Below are positions 7,519 through 14,195 of a DNA stretch of 36,102 bases, piece by piece. The stretch's first letter is position 1. Every line of letters starts with the position of its first letter. Origin of the DNA: CAYTED01 sp964537075. GTDB taxonomy: Bacteria; Patescibacteriota; Minisyncoccia; Moranbacterales; UBA1568. The DNA lies in assembly GCA_964537075.1 (NCBI GenBank), contig CAZIBB010000005.1, positions 1 to 36,102 of the forward strand, read 5' to 3'. A program made the position numbers and the translations under genes. A model generated the notes under the pieces. That model was given only the letters and a program-made list of their open reading frames with translations. It had not been told where the DNA came from and ran no database searches.

Positions 7519-8430
7519 ATGTCAAACGCTATTCACAGCGCTCACGACGGAGAAACCAAGGAGAGCGCCGATCAATCACAGAAAATCCAATCACTCCGGG
7601 AAATGATCAATACCGCCGAGCGTACCATTCAGGGTGCCAAAGCGATGCTCTTACAATTAGAAGGGAAGAAGAAAACCGGTCGCCCGCACAAACTCAATCC
7701 GGAGGACGGTACGGTGATCGAAGGTACTTTTGACGGCCAGATCATGTTCGGTTCGGACAGCAAACAATATCCTGTTCCCGCCAATTACGCATCCAAATCC
7801 AAACTCGTCGAAGGTGATATACTCAAACTCACCATTACGGGCGACGGGTCTTTCGTCTACAAACAGATCGGACCTATCGAGCGTCGCCACATCATCGGCG
7901 TCGTAACCCAGGATGAAAAAGGAAATTATTATATCGTCACCGAAGGCACGCCCTATCGAGTCCTCCTCGCGTCGATCACCTATTTCAAAGCCGAACCGGG
8001 AGATGAAGTGGCGGCACTCATCCCTCGCGATCTCCCCTCAAGTTTCGCCGCTCTCGAAAGCGTTCTCCAGAAAGGCCGCTACGCGGAAGATCTTCCGGTC
8101 GCCAAAGTCTCCTCTGATGCCACGTTTCATAATTGGAAAACGAATCTCAAGACCGGCCTCCATACCGATCACGAGGAAGTCGATGCGGAACCGAATCATC
8201 ATGCCAAGGCTGTTCCCAGCGAAACCAGCGATCCGACCGTTCTCGATGACTGGGTGCATGCCATGAAAAAAGAAGGCGTGAACGAAACGATGCCGACACC
8301 GGCCGCAACAGAGAATCCCCAGACGACAGAGGCCCCTGCAAACGATCTCTCCTTCCTCGATGAATGGGTACGTGATATGGAATCCGTCGAAAAAGAGCTC
8401 AAAGAAAAAGAAGCTTCCGTAAAAGAATAA
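7519..8430 (+). CDS. Coiled-coil plus beta-domain protein, unknown function
   Basis: This 303-residue protein has no family I can name. I have the impression of similar proteins in Patescibacteria, but that is unchecked. It begins with a short coiled coil (about residues 20-50, QSLREMINTAERTIQGAKAM). A basic GKKKTGRPHK stretch follows, which looks like an AT-hook-type motif. A compact beta-rich domain with GTVIEGTFDGQ, YPVPANYASKSKLVEGD and YKQIGP comes next, then an acidic low-complexity tail with repeated FLDEWV/VLDDWVHAM motifs. The start at ATG 7519 has GGGAG 6 nt upstream and lies past a strong promoter. It is probably cytoplasmic; a nucleic-acid role is possible from the basic motif only. 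Confidence 0.75.
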   Translation: MSNAIHSAHDGETKESADQSQKIQSLREMINTAERTIQGAKAMLLQLEGKKKTGRPHKLNPEDGTVIEGTFDGQIMFGSDSKQYPVPANYASKSKLVEGDILKLTITGDGSFVYKQIGPIERRHIIGVVTQDEKGNYYIVTEGTPYRVLLASITYFKAEPGDEVAALIPRDLPSSFAALESVLQKGRYAEDLPVAKVSSDATFHNWKTNLKTGLHTDHEEVDAEPNHHAKAVPSETSDPTVLDDWVHAMKKEGVNETMPTPAATENPQTTEAPANDLSFLDEWVRDMESVEKELKEKEASVKE

Positions 8431-8444
8431 CTCCACCCTTAAGG

Positions 8445-8625
8445 AACTGTCTAAAATCTCATGTCTTGAGAAAATATTCAGATTTCGAGCGAAAACCCTG
8501 AAGAAGTGAGGAGGACTATCATGATAATCCGACGAGCTTTGAAGGGTTTGCAGCCGGAATCTGAGCATTTTCTCAGACAAGCGCGGTAAGCTTGCTTTGC
8601 ATGCGCGGTGAGGATTTAGACAGTT
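8445..8625 (+). repeat. Rod-shaped structured element, family R copy A
   Basis: No gene is seen here. Nested arms pair: 8445-8461 with 8609-8625, 8478-8484 with 8558-8564, AAACCCT (8493-8499) with AGGGTTT (8543-8549), and an inner hairpin 8513-8530 around TATCATGATA. Unpaired words TCGAGCGA, GTGAG, GACGAGCTTT and GCAGCCGG are identical in copy B (31493-31618), while the paired positions differ in a compensatory way. Confidence 0.8.
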
Positions 8626-8641
8626 ACTAAACACTTGACAC

Positions 8642-9085
8642 ATGGATCTCTCTAGAGAACGACTTCTTCGGGTGGCCACGCAATTTTCGAAATTCGTCCT
8701 GATTGGCGGAATAAATACTGTCATCGATTTTGCCGTACTCAATATCGAAATCAAATTGACAGGCATCACGAGTGGCTCCGGTCTTTTTGTGCTGAATACG
8801 ATTTCTTTTTTTGTCGCCGTCATCAATAGCTATTTCATGAACAAATATTGGACATTCCATGATATTACCCGCAAGCGGGAAGAGACCAAGTTCGCCCAAT
8901 TTATCGCCGTCAGCGTCGTGGGATCGGGCATCAATAGCAGTATCGTCGCTGGTATCACGACTTTCGTTGCGCCGATGTTCGGGGTCTCCCCCGTCCTTTG
9001 GGCCAATATCGCCAAACTCCTGGCTACCGGCATCTCCCTCGTCTGGAATTTCGTCGGATACAAACTCTTCGTTTTCAAAAAATAA
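8642..9085 (+). CDS. GtrA-family membrane protein
   Basis: The 147-residue protein has four membrane segments and fits the GtrA family, small membrane proteins thought to help move polyprenyl-linked sugars across the membrane or to serve cell-surface glycosylation. Typical features are FSKFVLIGGINTVIDFAV at the N-terminus, NSYFMNKYWTF after the second helix, and a terminal WNFVGYKLFVFKK. The length is normal. No glycosyltransferase partner lies next to it here. No Shine-Dalgarno site is seen, and repeat element R copy A fills the upstream gap. Confidence 0.9.
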   Translation: MDLSRERLLRVATQFSKFVLIGGINTVIDFAVLNIEIKLTGITSGSGLFVLNTISFFVAVINSYFMNKYWTFHDITRKREETKFAQFIAVSVVGSGINSSIVAGITTFVAPMFGVSPVLWANIAKLLATGISLVWNFVGYKLFVFKK

Positions 9086-9113
9086 TCAAAACAGAGTTTA
9101 GAGGATAGGAAAT

Positions 9114-9293
9114 AGAGTTTAGAAACAGAAAACGGTCGTCTTCCCTGACGGCTTTTTCATTGGTATACTTACCAAGAGGTGAGAGGTGAGTAAATAGAGA
9201 TGGGAATTTCTCATCTAAGAATTCCAATCCTTATCCTTATCCTCATCCCCTCGCCCCTAATCTTTATTTCCTAATTTCTCATTTCTAAACTCT
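9114..9293. repeat. Gapped low-complexity inverted repeat before dnaX
   Basis: AGAGTTTAGAAA (9114-9125) returns as TTTCTAAACTCT at 9282-9293. Purine-rich words lie on the left and pyrimidine-rich words on the right (TCCTTATCCTTATCCTCATC). The 21-nt word 9104-9124 occurs as an exact inverted copy at 25518-25538, between rplJ and rplL. Confidence 0.65.
9135..9157 (+). terminator. Probable terminator after the gtrA-like gene
   Basis: GTCGTC (9135-9140) pairs with GACGGC (9147-9152), with one G-U pair, and is followed by five T residues. Confidence 0.5.
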
Positions 9294-9320
9294 CTCCTCT
9301 ATTCTCTAATCTCTTCCTCT

Positions 9321-10919
9321 ATGTCTTTCTCTCGAAAATATCGCCCGCAGTTCTTCGCTGACGTTATCGGTCAAGACACCACTGTTCGTATTCTGAAAAC
9401 GAGTATCGCCAAAGGGAAGCCCGGTCATGCCTATCTCTTCACCGGTTCCCGCGGTATCGGAAAAACGACGCTCGCGAGACTCTTCGCCAAGGCCGTCACA
9501 TGCAGCAACAATACCGATGGCGAGCCCTGCGGGAAATGCGAACACTGTCTCCTTATGCAAGGCAATCGTTCACTCGATATCATGGAAATCGATGCCGCCT
9601 CAAATACCGGCGTCGATAATATCCGCGAGCTCAGAGAAATGGTGAAATTTCCGCCGGCGCTCGCTCCCTACAAGATCTACATCATCGACGAAGCGCACAT
9701 GCTTTCGATCGGAGCCTGGAATGCCCTCCTGAAAACGCTCGAGGAACCGCCAGCTCATGTCATCTTCATCTTCGCGACGACCAATCCGAGGAAGGTTCCT
9801 GGAACCATCATTTCCCGTTGTCAGCGATTCGATCTCGGACGATTCTCCATCTCCGCCATCAGGATCAAGCTCGAAAAAATCGCCAAGGAAGAAAAGATTC
9901 GGATCGATGAAGAAGCACTTCTCCTCATCGCTTCCGCGGCCGAGGGAGGCATGCGCGATGCCGAATCGCTTTTCAATCAGATCGCCACGATCTCCGGAAA
10001 AAAATCCATTACCTCAGAAGAAGTAACCCTCCTTCTCGGACTCACTGGACGGGATGTCGTCCTTTCCTTCTTCCAAACACTCACCACCGAAGGACTTCTC
10101 CCATCACTCCTCTTCGTCCGAACGCTCACGGAAAAAGGAATCATCATCCCGGACTTTCTCGATACGACCCTCGATATCCTGAGACTCCTTCTCCTCATCC
10201 GTGCCGGCGTGGAAGAAAAAAATCCGGCCTTCGACGTCCTCACCCAGGAAGAAAAGAAAATTCTCTTCGCACTCGGAGAATCTCTCTCGCTCGACAGGAT
10301 CATCGCGCTTATCGAATATTTTCAGATCGCAGCGCGCGACGCGAAGAATACTTCACTCCCCGAACTCGCCCTTGAAATCGCCATCGCCAAGGGAGCGAAT
10401 CGATCCGAAGGAACGACGGTGCAGGAGGAAAAAACGCCTCCACCCACACCTCCAAATATACCGAAAAATCCGACCGTCTCATCGATCGCGCCGACACCCC
10501 CATCGAACGATATTCCTGTGATAAAGCCGGCAACCGCTCTCGCAGAGAAAAAAAACGAAATCGCCTTCATCCCGCTTGAAACCATACAGAGCAAATGGAA
10601 AAATATTCTCCGTGAGGCACTTCGACTCAATGCGTCTCTCGCGCTCGGACTCACGAACTGTTTCATCTCCGATGTTTCAGGAAATCGCATCACGCTCACC
10701 GTTTCCTTCACGTTTCATCGCGATCAGCTCATGAAACCAGAGAATCGTTTGACGCTTGAGAAAGCCTTTGATACCATTCTTGGGTCCGTTCCCGAAATCA
10801 CCGTCGTGATAGCCGGAAGCGAAAAAAACGAAGCTTCCGCGACCGACACAGCAAAAGAACCCCTCCTTTCTAAAGCCATGGAGCTCCTCGGAGGAAAACT
10901 CGTCGAAGAAGGCGCCTAA
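9321..10919 (+). CDS. dnaX: DNA polymerase III subunit gamma/tau
   Basis: DnaX is the clamp-loader ATPase that loads the sliding clamp and ties together the replisome. The 532-residue protein has Walker A TGSRGIGKT at about residues 41-49. Four zinc-binding cysteines are at about 61, 70, 73 and 76 (CGKCEHC). Walker B IIDEAH is near 121-126, then the sensor TTNPRKVP and the IISRCQRFDL arginine-finger motif. A Pro/Thr-rich linker near residues 370-400 leads to a short C-terminal tau-like domain. No ribosomal frameshift site was recognised. The gene starts in a pyrimidine-rich stretch without a Shine-Dalgarno site and is followed by a repeat and tRNA-Gln. Confidence 0.97.
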   Translation: MSFSRKYRPQFFADVIGQDTTVRILKTSIAKGKPGHAYLFTGSRGIGKTTLARLFAKAVTCSNNTDGEPCGKCEHCLLMQGNRSLDIMEIDAASNTGVDNIRELREMVKFPPALAPYKIYIIDEAHMLSIGAWNALLKTLEEPPAHVIFIFATTNPRKVPGTIISRCQRFDLGRFSISAIRIKLEKIAKEEKIRIDEEALLLIASAAEGGMRDAESLFNQIATISGKKSITSEEVTLLLGLTGRDVVLSFFQTLTTEGLLPSLLFVRTLTEKGIIIPDFLDTTLDILRLLLLIRAGVEEKNPAFDVLTQEEKKILFALGESLSLDRIIALIEYFQIAARDAKNTSLPELALEIAIAKGANRSEGTTVQEEKTPPPTPPNIPKNPTVSSIAPTPPSNDIPVIKPATALAEKKNEIAFIPLETIQSKWKNILREALRLNASLALGLTNCFISDVSGNRITLTVSFTFHRDQLMKPENRLTLEKAFDTILGSVPEITVVIAGSEKNEASATDTAKEPLLSKAMELLGGKLVEEGA

Positions 10920-10925
10920 TCAAAC

Positions 10926-11051
10926 AACAAATAACGGTTAACAATCAGCAAATAACAGCTAACGAACAATGTCATCCCGGGCTACGACCCGGGATCCAGG
11001 TTTTTTGTTTCATGTTCACTGTTAGTCGTTTTCTGCTTACTGTTATTTGTT
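10926..11051. repeat. Inverted repeat with nested REP-like hairpin
   Basis: AACAAATAAC (10926-10935) pairs with GTTATTTGTT (11042-11051), with further partial pairing inward. In the centre a REP-like hairpin, ATCCCGGG/CCCGGGAT (10974-10995), matches the family at 1269-1351. It fills the gap between dnaX and tRNA-Gln. Confidence 0.7.
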
Positions 11052-11068
11052 CTCTGTTCACTGATTAT

Positions 11069-11140
11069 TGGGGAGTCGCCAAGCGGTAAGGCAGGGGCCT
11101 TTGAAGCCCCCATGCGAAGGTTCGATCCCTTCCTCCCCAG
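11069..11140 (+). tRNA. tRNA-Gln, anticodon TTG
   Basis: The 72-nt cloverleaf is complete. The acceptor stem is TGGGGAG/CTCCCCA, the D arm GCCAAGCGGTAAGGC, the anticodon stem GGGGC/GCCCC around loop CTTTGAA (anticodon TTG), and the T arm GAAGG TTCGATC CCTTC, with G as discriminator base. The CCA end is not encoded. The 5' part closely follows known bacterial tRNA-Gln. The 3' end of this gene is copied at the borders of the repeat units downstream, which marks it as an insertion target. Confidence 0.97.
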
Positions 11141-11144
11141 CATA
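11127..11144 (+). other. Left attachment-like site at the tRNA-Gln 3' end
   Basis: CCCTTCCTCCCCAGCATA is found here, covering the tRNA 3' end, and again at 12218-12235. The pair brackets a 1.09-kb segment, as expected for integration into a tRNA gene that restores the tRNA end. Confidence 0.6.
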
Positions 11145-11356
11145 TAATTAAATCCGCACCCGATTCATTTGGGTGCGGATTTAGTTTTATATTGAGAGGA
11201 AGGGATCGAACGAGGAAAGGGGTCGGGAAAACATCTGTTTGCCCGTTTGGGGTGACCTCGCCTTTGGCGGGGATTAGAGGGTGGAAACCCTATAAAACGG
11301 AGGTTTCGTATGTTATCATACGAAAGCGAGTAGTGAGATTCCCCTTCCTCCCCAGC
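11138..11356 (+). repeat. 219-nt tRNA-linked structured repeat, copy 1
   Basis: This unit is identical to 12014-12232 as far as I can read. It starts with a strong hairpin (11150-11161 with 11171-11182) that may end the tRNA transcript. A domain closed by GAGGAAGGG and CCCTTCCTC follows, holding at least four further hairpins: CGGG/CCCG with AAACA/TGTTT, CCTCGCC/GGCGGGG, AGGGT/ACCCT with a GGAA loop, and TTCGTATG/CATACGAA. Its left border carries an inverted copy of the tRNA T-arm region (AGGAAGGGATCGAAC) and its right border a direct copy (CCTTCCTCCCCAGC). Confidence 0.85.
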
Positions 11357-11362
11357 TATTTT

Positions 11363-11986
11363 ATGAAACTCTATCTATCATCGTATAAAATTGGGAATCA
11401 GCCAGAAAAGCTTTTGGCATTATTCCCAGATAATAAAAAGGTAGGTTATATACCGAATGCCTTAGATTTCACAAAGGCTGACCCGGAGAGAAGAAAGAAA
11501 CATATTGAAAGCGACATACAAAGTTTAATTGATCTTGGATTTCTAGTAGAATTACTTGATTTGAAATATTATTTCGATAAAGAAAATGAACTTAAAGAGA
11601 AGCTACAGGATTTAGGAGGGATCTTTATAAGCGGTGGAAATACCTTTATACTTCGTCAGGCAATGAGACTAAGCGGTCTTGATACCATTCTGCAAGAGTA
11701 TAAAAAACGTGAAGACTTTGTTTATGCGGGCTATAGTGCCGCAGGATGTGTGCTGTCGCCGTCTTTGAAAGGATACGCTATCGTAGATGATGCGACGGAT
11801 CTCCCTTATGCAAACCAAAAGGAGACAATATGGGAGGGTCTTGATCTGATTGACTATGCTTTTTTGCCTCACTTTGATTCTAATCACCCAGAATCTGAAG
11901 ATATTGCAAAAGAGGTACAATATTGTACCGATAATAATATTCCGTACAAAACATTACGTGATGGTGAAGCGCTCATTATTGAGTAA
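11363..11986 (+). CDS. Peptidase E-like protein (S51 family)
   Basis: The 207-residue protein belongs to the peptidase E/S51 group, cytoplasmic Ser dipeptidases with a class I glutamine-amidotransferase-like fold. Motifs are GGIFISGGNTFILRQAM, then the nucleophile elbow AGYSAAG (Ser near residue 129) and FLPHFDSNHPE with a conserved His. I choose ATG 11363, just after repeat copy 1; a longer frame from 11192 would read through the repeat. Codon use is clearly more AT-rich than in the neighbours (many AAA, ATA, TTA and GAT codons). The gene lies between two identical 219-nt repeats at a tRNA, so it was probably acquired by transfer. Confidence 0.85.
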   Translation: MKLYLSSYKIGNQPEKLLALFPDNKKVGYIPNALDFTKADPERRKKHIESDIQSLIDLGFLVELLDLKYYFDKENELKEKLQDLGGIFISGGNTFILRQAMRLSGLDTILQEYKKREDFVYAGYSAAGCVLSPSLKGYAIVDDATDLPYANQKETIWEGLDLIDYAFLPHFDSNHPESEDIAKEVQYCTDNNIPYKTLRDGEALIIE

Positions 11987-12013
11987 ATAAGTTCCAACAT
12001 CGTCCCAGAGCCT

Positions 12014-12232
12014 CAGCATATAATTAAATCCGCACCCGATTCATTTGGGTGCGGATTTAGTTTTATATTGAGAGGAAGGGATCGAACGAGGAAAGGGGTC
12101 GGGAAAACATCTGTTTGCCCGTTTGGGGTGACCTCGCCTTTGGCGGGGATTAGAGGGTGGAAACCCTATAAAACGGAGGTTTCGTATGTTATCATACGAA
12201 AGCGAGTAGTGAGATTCCCCTTCCTCCCCAGC
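12014..12232 (+). repeat. 219-nt tRNA-linked structured repeat, copy 2
   Basis: This is the second identical copy, offset 876 nt from copy 1. Its right end, CCCTTCCTCCCCAGCATA (12218-12235), is the matching attachment-like site. Its left end lacks a tRNA copy: the sequence there is AGAGCCTCAGCATA. Confidence 0.85.
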
Positions 12233-12242
12233 ATACATAACA

Positions 12243-12393
12243 GGTATTTACCCCAGGGCAAGCCCTGGACCCAAAAACGAACTGATGTTCGTTTCTGTCC
12301 GCGGCAAGCCGCGGGGTATTCACCCGATGTTACCGTCGCTCGCTCGGAATCGAAAGTAAGAACTTTCGATTCACTCACTCGCTAGGTAATAAA
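12243..12393 (+). repeat. Multi-hairpin repeat, family M copy 2
   Basis: Hairpins are CCAGGGCAAGCCCTGG (12253-12268), AAACGAAC/GTTCGTTT (12275-12294) and CCGCGGCAAGCCGCGG (12299-12314). The shared 3' module at 12330-12393 has outer arms TTACC/GGTAA and inner arms GAATCGAAAGT (12347-12357) and ACTTTCGATTC (12362-12372). It ends 15 nt before the next start codon. Confidence 0.8.
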
Positions 12394-12407
12394 TTTTCTC
12401 CTGCCCT

Positions 12408-13028
12408 ATGGTAAAGTTTGTCCTTTGGCTTCAGGAAGCGCTCATCAATATCAGCATCGCTCTTCTGGTGGCTCTCCCATTTTCAGGATTTTTCTTTGTA
12501 GACGGACCCCCCTACCTATATCAGGGATTGCTCTTCAACTTCTCATTCTTCGCCGTTTTTTTGACGATGATCATCCGCCCGCTTGCGGACATCTTCGAAC
12601 AAAACTGGCTCAGGAATCTCGTGATACTCCGGAAAGGGCTCGGTATCCTTTCGGCATCGATCATCGTCGGCTTCGCTCTGGGCAAGATCATTGATCCCGA
12701 ATCAGCCTATCTTTCGATGATGTTTTCATCCCGATTCTTCTCCTTCACCAATTATGCATTCTTCGCGCATATCGGCGACGTTTCCGGACTGATACTCCTC
12801 CTCACGTCCAATGTACTCTCGCAGCGACTCCTCAAACGCAACTGGAAACGCGTCCAACGCCTCGCCTACGTGTATTTCTATGCCGGCGGTATCTATGAGG
12901 CATTCGCGCTCTCAAACACTTTCGCAGAAGTGGCGCTCTGGATCGTCACCATACTCACCATTTTCGCCTGGTGGATCAAAATCTACCGACAAAAACAGCG
13001 CGCCATAACCTTCAACCAGTCAATTTGA
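12408..13028 (+). CDS. Ferric-reductase-like transmembrane protein lacking expected haem histidines
   Basis: The 206-residue protein has about six membrane helices. The pattern resembles the ferric-reductase-like transmembrane domain of MsrQ/YedZ: RNLVILRKGLGILSA at the start of a helix, then GLILLLTSNVLSQRLLKRNWKRVQRLAYVYFY. In that family an Arg-Arg-x-Leu-Gly helix and a Trp-x-x-Leu-His-Arg helix carry haem-binding histidines. Here those positions lack His, and only one His (FFAHIGD) is seen inside the membrane. So the fold match is moderate and haem binding is doubtful. It probably sits in the cytoplasmic membrane. The gene directly follows family M copy 2 and ends in a strong terminator. 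Confidence 0.65.
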   Translation: MVKFVLWLQEALINISIALLVALPFSGFFFVDGPPYLYQGLLFNFSFFAVFLTMIIRPLADIFEQNWLRNLVILRKGLGILSASIIVGFALGKIIDPESAYLSMMFSSRFFSFTNYAFFAHIGDVSGLILLLTSNVLSQRLLKRNWKRVQRLAYVYFYAGGIYEAFALSNTFAEVALWIVTILTIFAWWIKIYRQKQRAITFNQSI

Positions 13029-13041
13029 CTGGTCTTTTTTT
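13015..13041 (+). terminator. Strong intrinsic terminator overlapping the stop codon
   Basis: ACCAGTCAA (13015-13023) and TTGACTGGT (13025-13033) form a 9-bp perfect stem, followed by a long T run. The TGA stop lies inside the hairpin. Confidence 0.85.
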
Positions 13042-13080
13042 CCCTCTAAAAACGACCATCTCAGACTTTCCTGAAAACCT

Positions 13081-13089
13081 TGCTATAAT
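13081..13089 (+). promoter_or_regulatory. Extended -10 promoter element
   Basis: TGCTATAAT matches an extended -10 element. No clear -35 box is seen. It lies 81 nt before ATG 13170 and follows the terminator of the previous gene. Confidence 0.6.
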
Positions 13090-13169
13090 AAATGGTATTA
13101 ACCCCGGTCGGATTTTTCTATACTCACAAGTTTTTTCAAAAATAACCGGCAGATAAACTCTGACAAGAT

Positions 13170-14195
13170 ATGATACTCGAAACCATCGAAGATATCCAGA
13201 CCATCACTCAAGATATTCTCGAAAAAATAAATAATCATGATTCCACTCCGGCAGATCATACCGATCTCATGCAAAGACTCCACACCTTACGGGTAGATTT
13301 GAAGTCTCTTCTCGATTCCAAAGAAGCCATGTACGACATGGTACCCGTTTTCATCATGCGACAATGGACCCTCGCAAGCATCAAGAAATCACTCAGGAAA
13401 ATCGCACTCGCAGAACAAGCTCTTGCTCTGTCATCCGATGACACATTTTTGCACGAAGCAAACACCGCTTCTCTTTGGGCATATCAAGCGACATCAATAC
13501 TTTGCTTGAGAGGTATTTTACAGGAAATCTACTCTAACATGGATCGTTTTGTTTTTGATCGCCAAGCACTGAGACAGGGTGACGTCGTCCTTTCCTATAA
13601 GACGGCGACATACCTCAAAAAAGACTTTCTCGCGAGACTTGTCGCCATCACGACAGGAAGCTCCGTCACTCATTCATACATCACCGCGGAGTCCGGGATT
13701 ACAGCCAAACTCCTCTGCTCCAGTCCTGATCTGAACGGGGTGAATCTCCTGTCGGCCTTTCCTCAGCAAGGCGAGATCTACATCATCATGCGCCTGAAAA
13801 ATACGAGTGCTCCGTACGCAAAACATATTGAAAATTCTATCGAAATATGGAAAGAGCGCATCAAATCAAGGTTTACCTGCAAATTTTCCGAATCCAAATC
13901 ATGGATCGCGAGCGCATTGGGGCTCATCTATGTCCTCTCGGTCTATATATTCCAAAGACCGATCATCATCAAAAATTTTGCAAAAAACAGGCCTGGTCTT
14001 TTTTGCAGTGAAATCGTCGATAACATCTTCAAAGAAGCCGGGATTCTCGTGACACCGCGGAGCGAATATCCCTCGCTCATCGGACCGGTGGAGTTCTTTC
14101 ATTCCCCCTATCTCGCCCTTCAGGGTTTCATCATAAACGAAGAAGACCGCGAAACTATCAAAGAGGAATTAATCGATCAATTCGATCTTCGTTGA
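13170..14195 (+). CDS. Permuted papain-fold (YiiX/NlpC-P60-like) protein
   Basis: The 341-residue protein has an all-helical N-terminal part (about residues 1-125) and a C-terminal domain that resembles circularly permuted NlpC/P60 enzymes such as YiiX or LRAT-type proteins. Evidence is RQGDVVLSYKT, then TTGSSVTHSYI with the catalytic His candidate at about residue 168, and later GLFCSEIVDNIF with the Cys candidate at about 279, followed by a Pro and Ser-rich end. His-before-Cys order is the mark of the permuted group. A hydrophobic helix near 248-262 may touch the membrane. Members act on amides, thioesters or lipids. Its 3' end overlaps a convergent gene by 27 nt. Confidence 0.7.
   Translation: MILETIEDIQTITQDILEKINNHDSTPADHTDLMQRLHTLRVDLKSLLDSKEAMYDMVPVFIMRQWTLASIKKSLRKIALAEQALALSSDDTFLHEANTASLWAYQATSILCLRGILQEIYSNMDRFVFDRQALRQGDVVLSYKTATYLKKDFLARLVAITTGSSVTHSYITAESGITAKLLCSSPDLNGVNLLSAFPQQGEIYIIMRLKNTSAPYAKHIENSIEIWKERIKSRFTCKFSESKSWIASALGLIYVLSVYIFQRPIIIKNFAKNRPGLFCSEIVDNIFKEAGILVTPRSEYPSLIGPVEFFHSPYLALQGFIINEEDRETIKEELIDQFDLR

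Noticed and set aside
11192..11362. Upstream extension of the peptidase E-like frame, and the same 55-codon frame at 12068
   Set aside because: Both lie entirely inside the two identical 219-nt repeats. The translated part has no domain, and the family starts at ATG 11363.
14169..14195. Frameshift at the overlap of two convergent genes
   Set aside because: The 27-nt tail-to-tail overlap is compatible with both intact reading frames. Compact genomes often have such overlaps.
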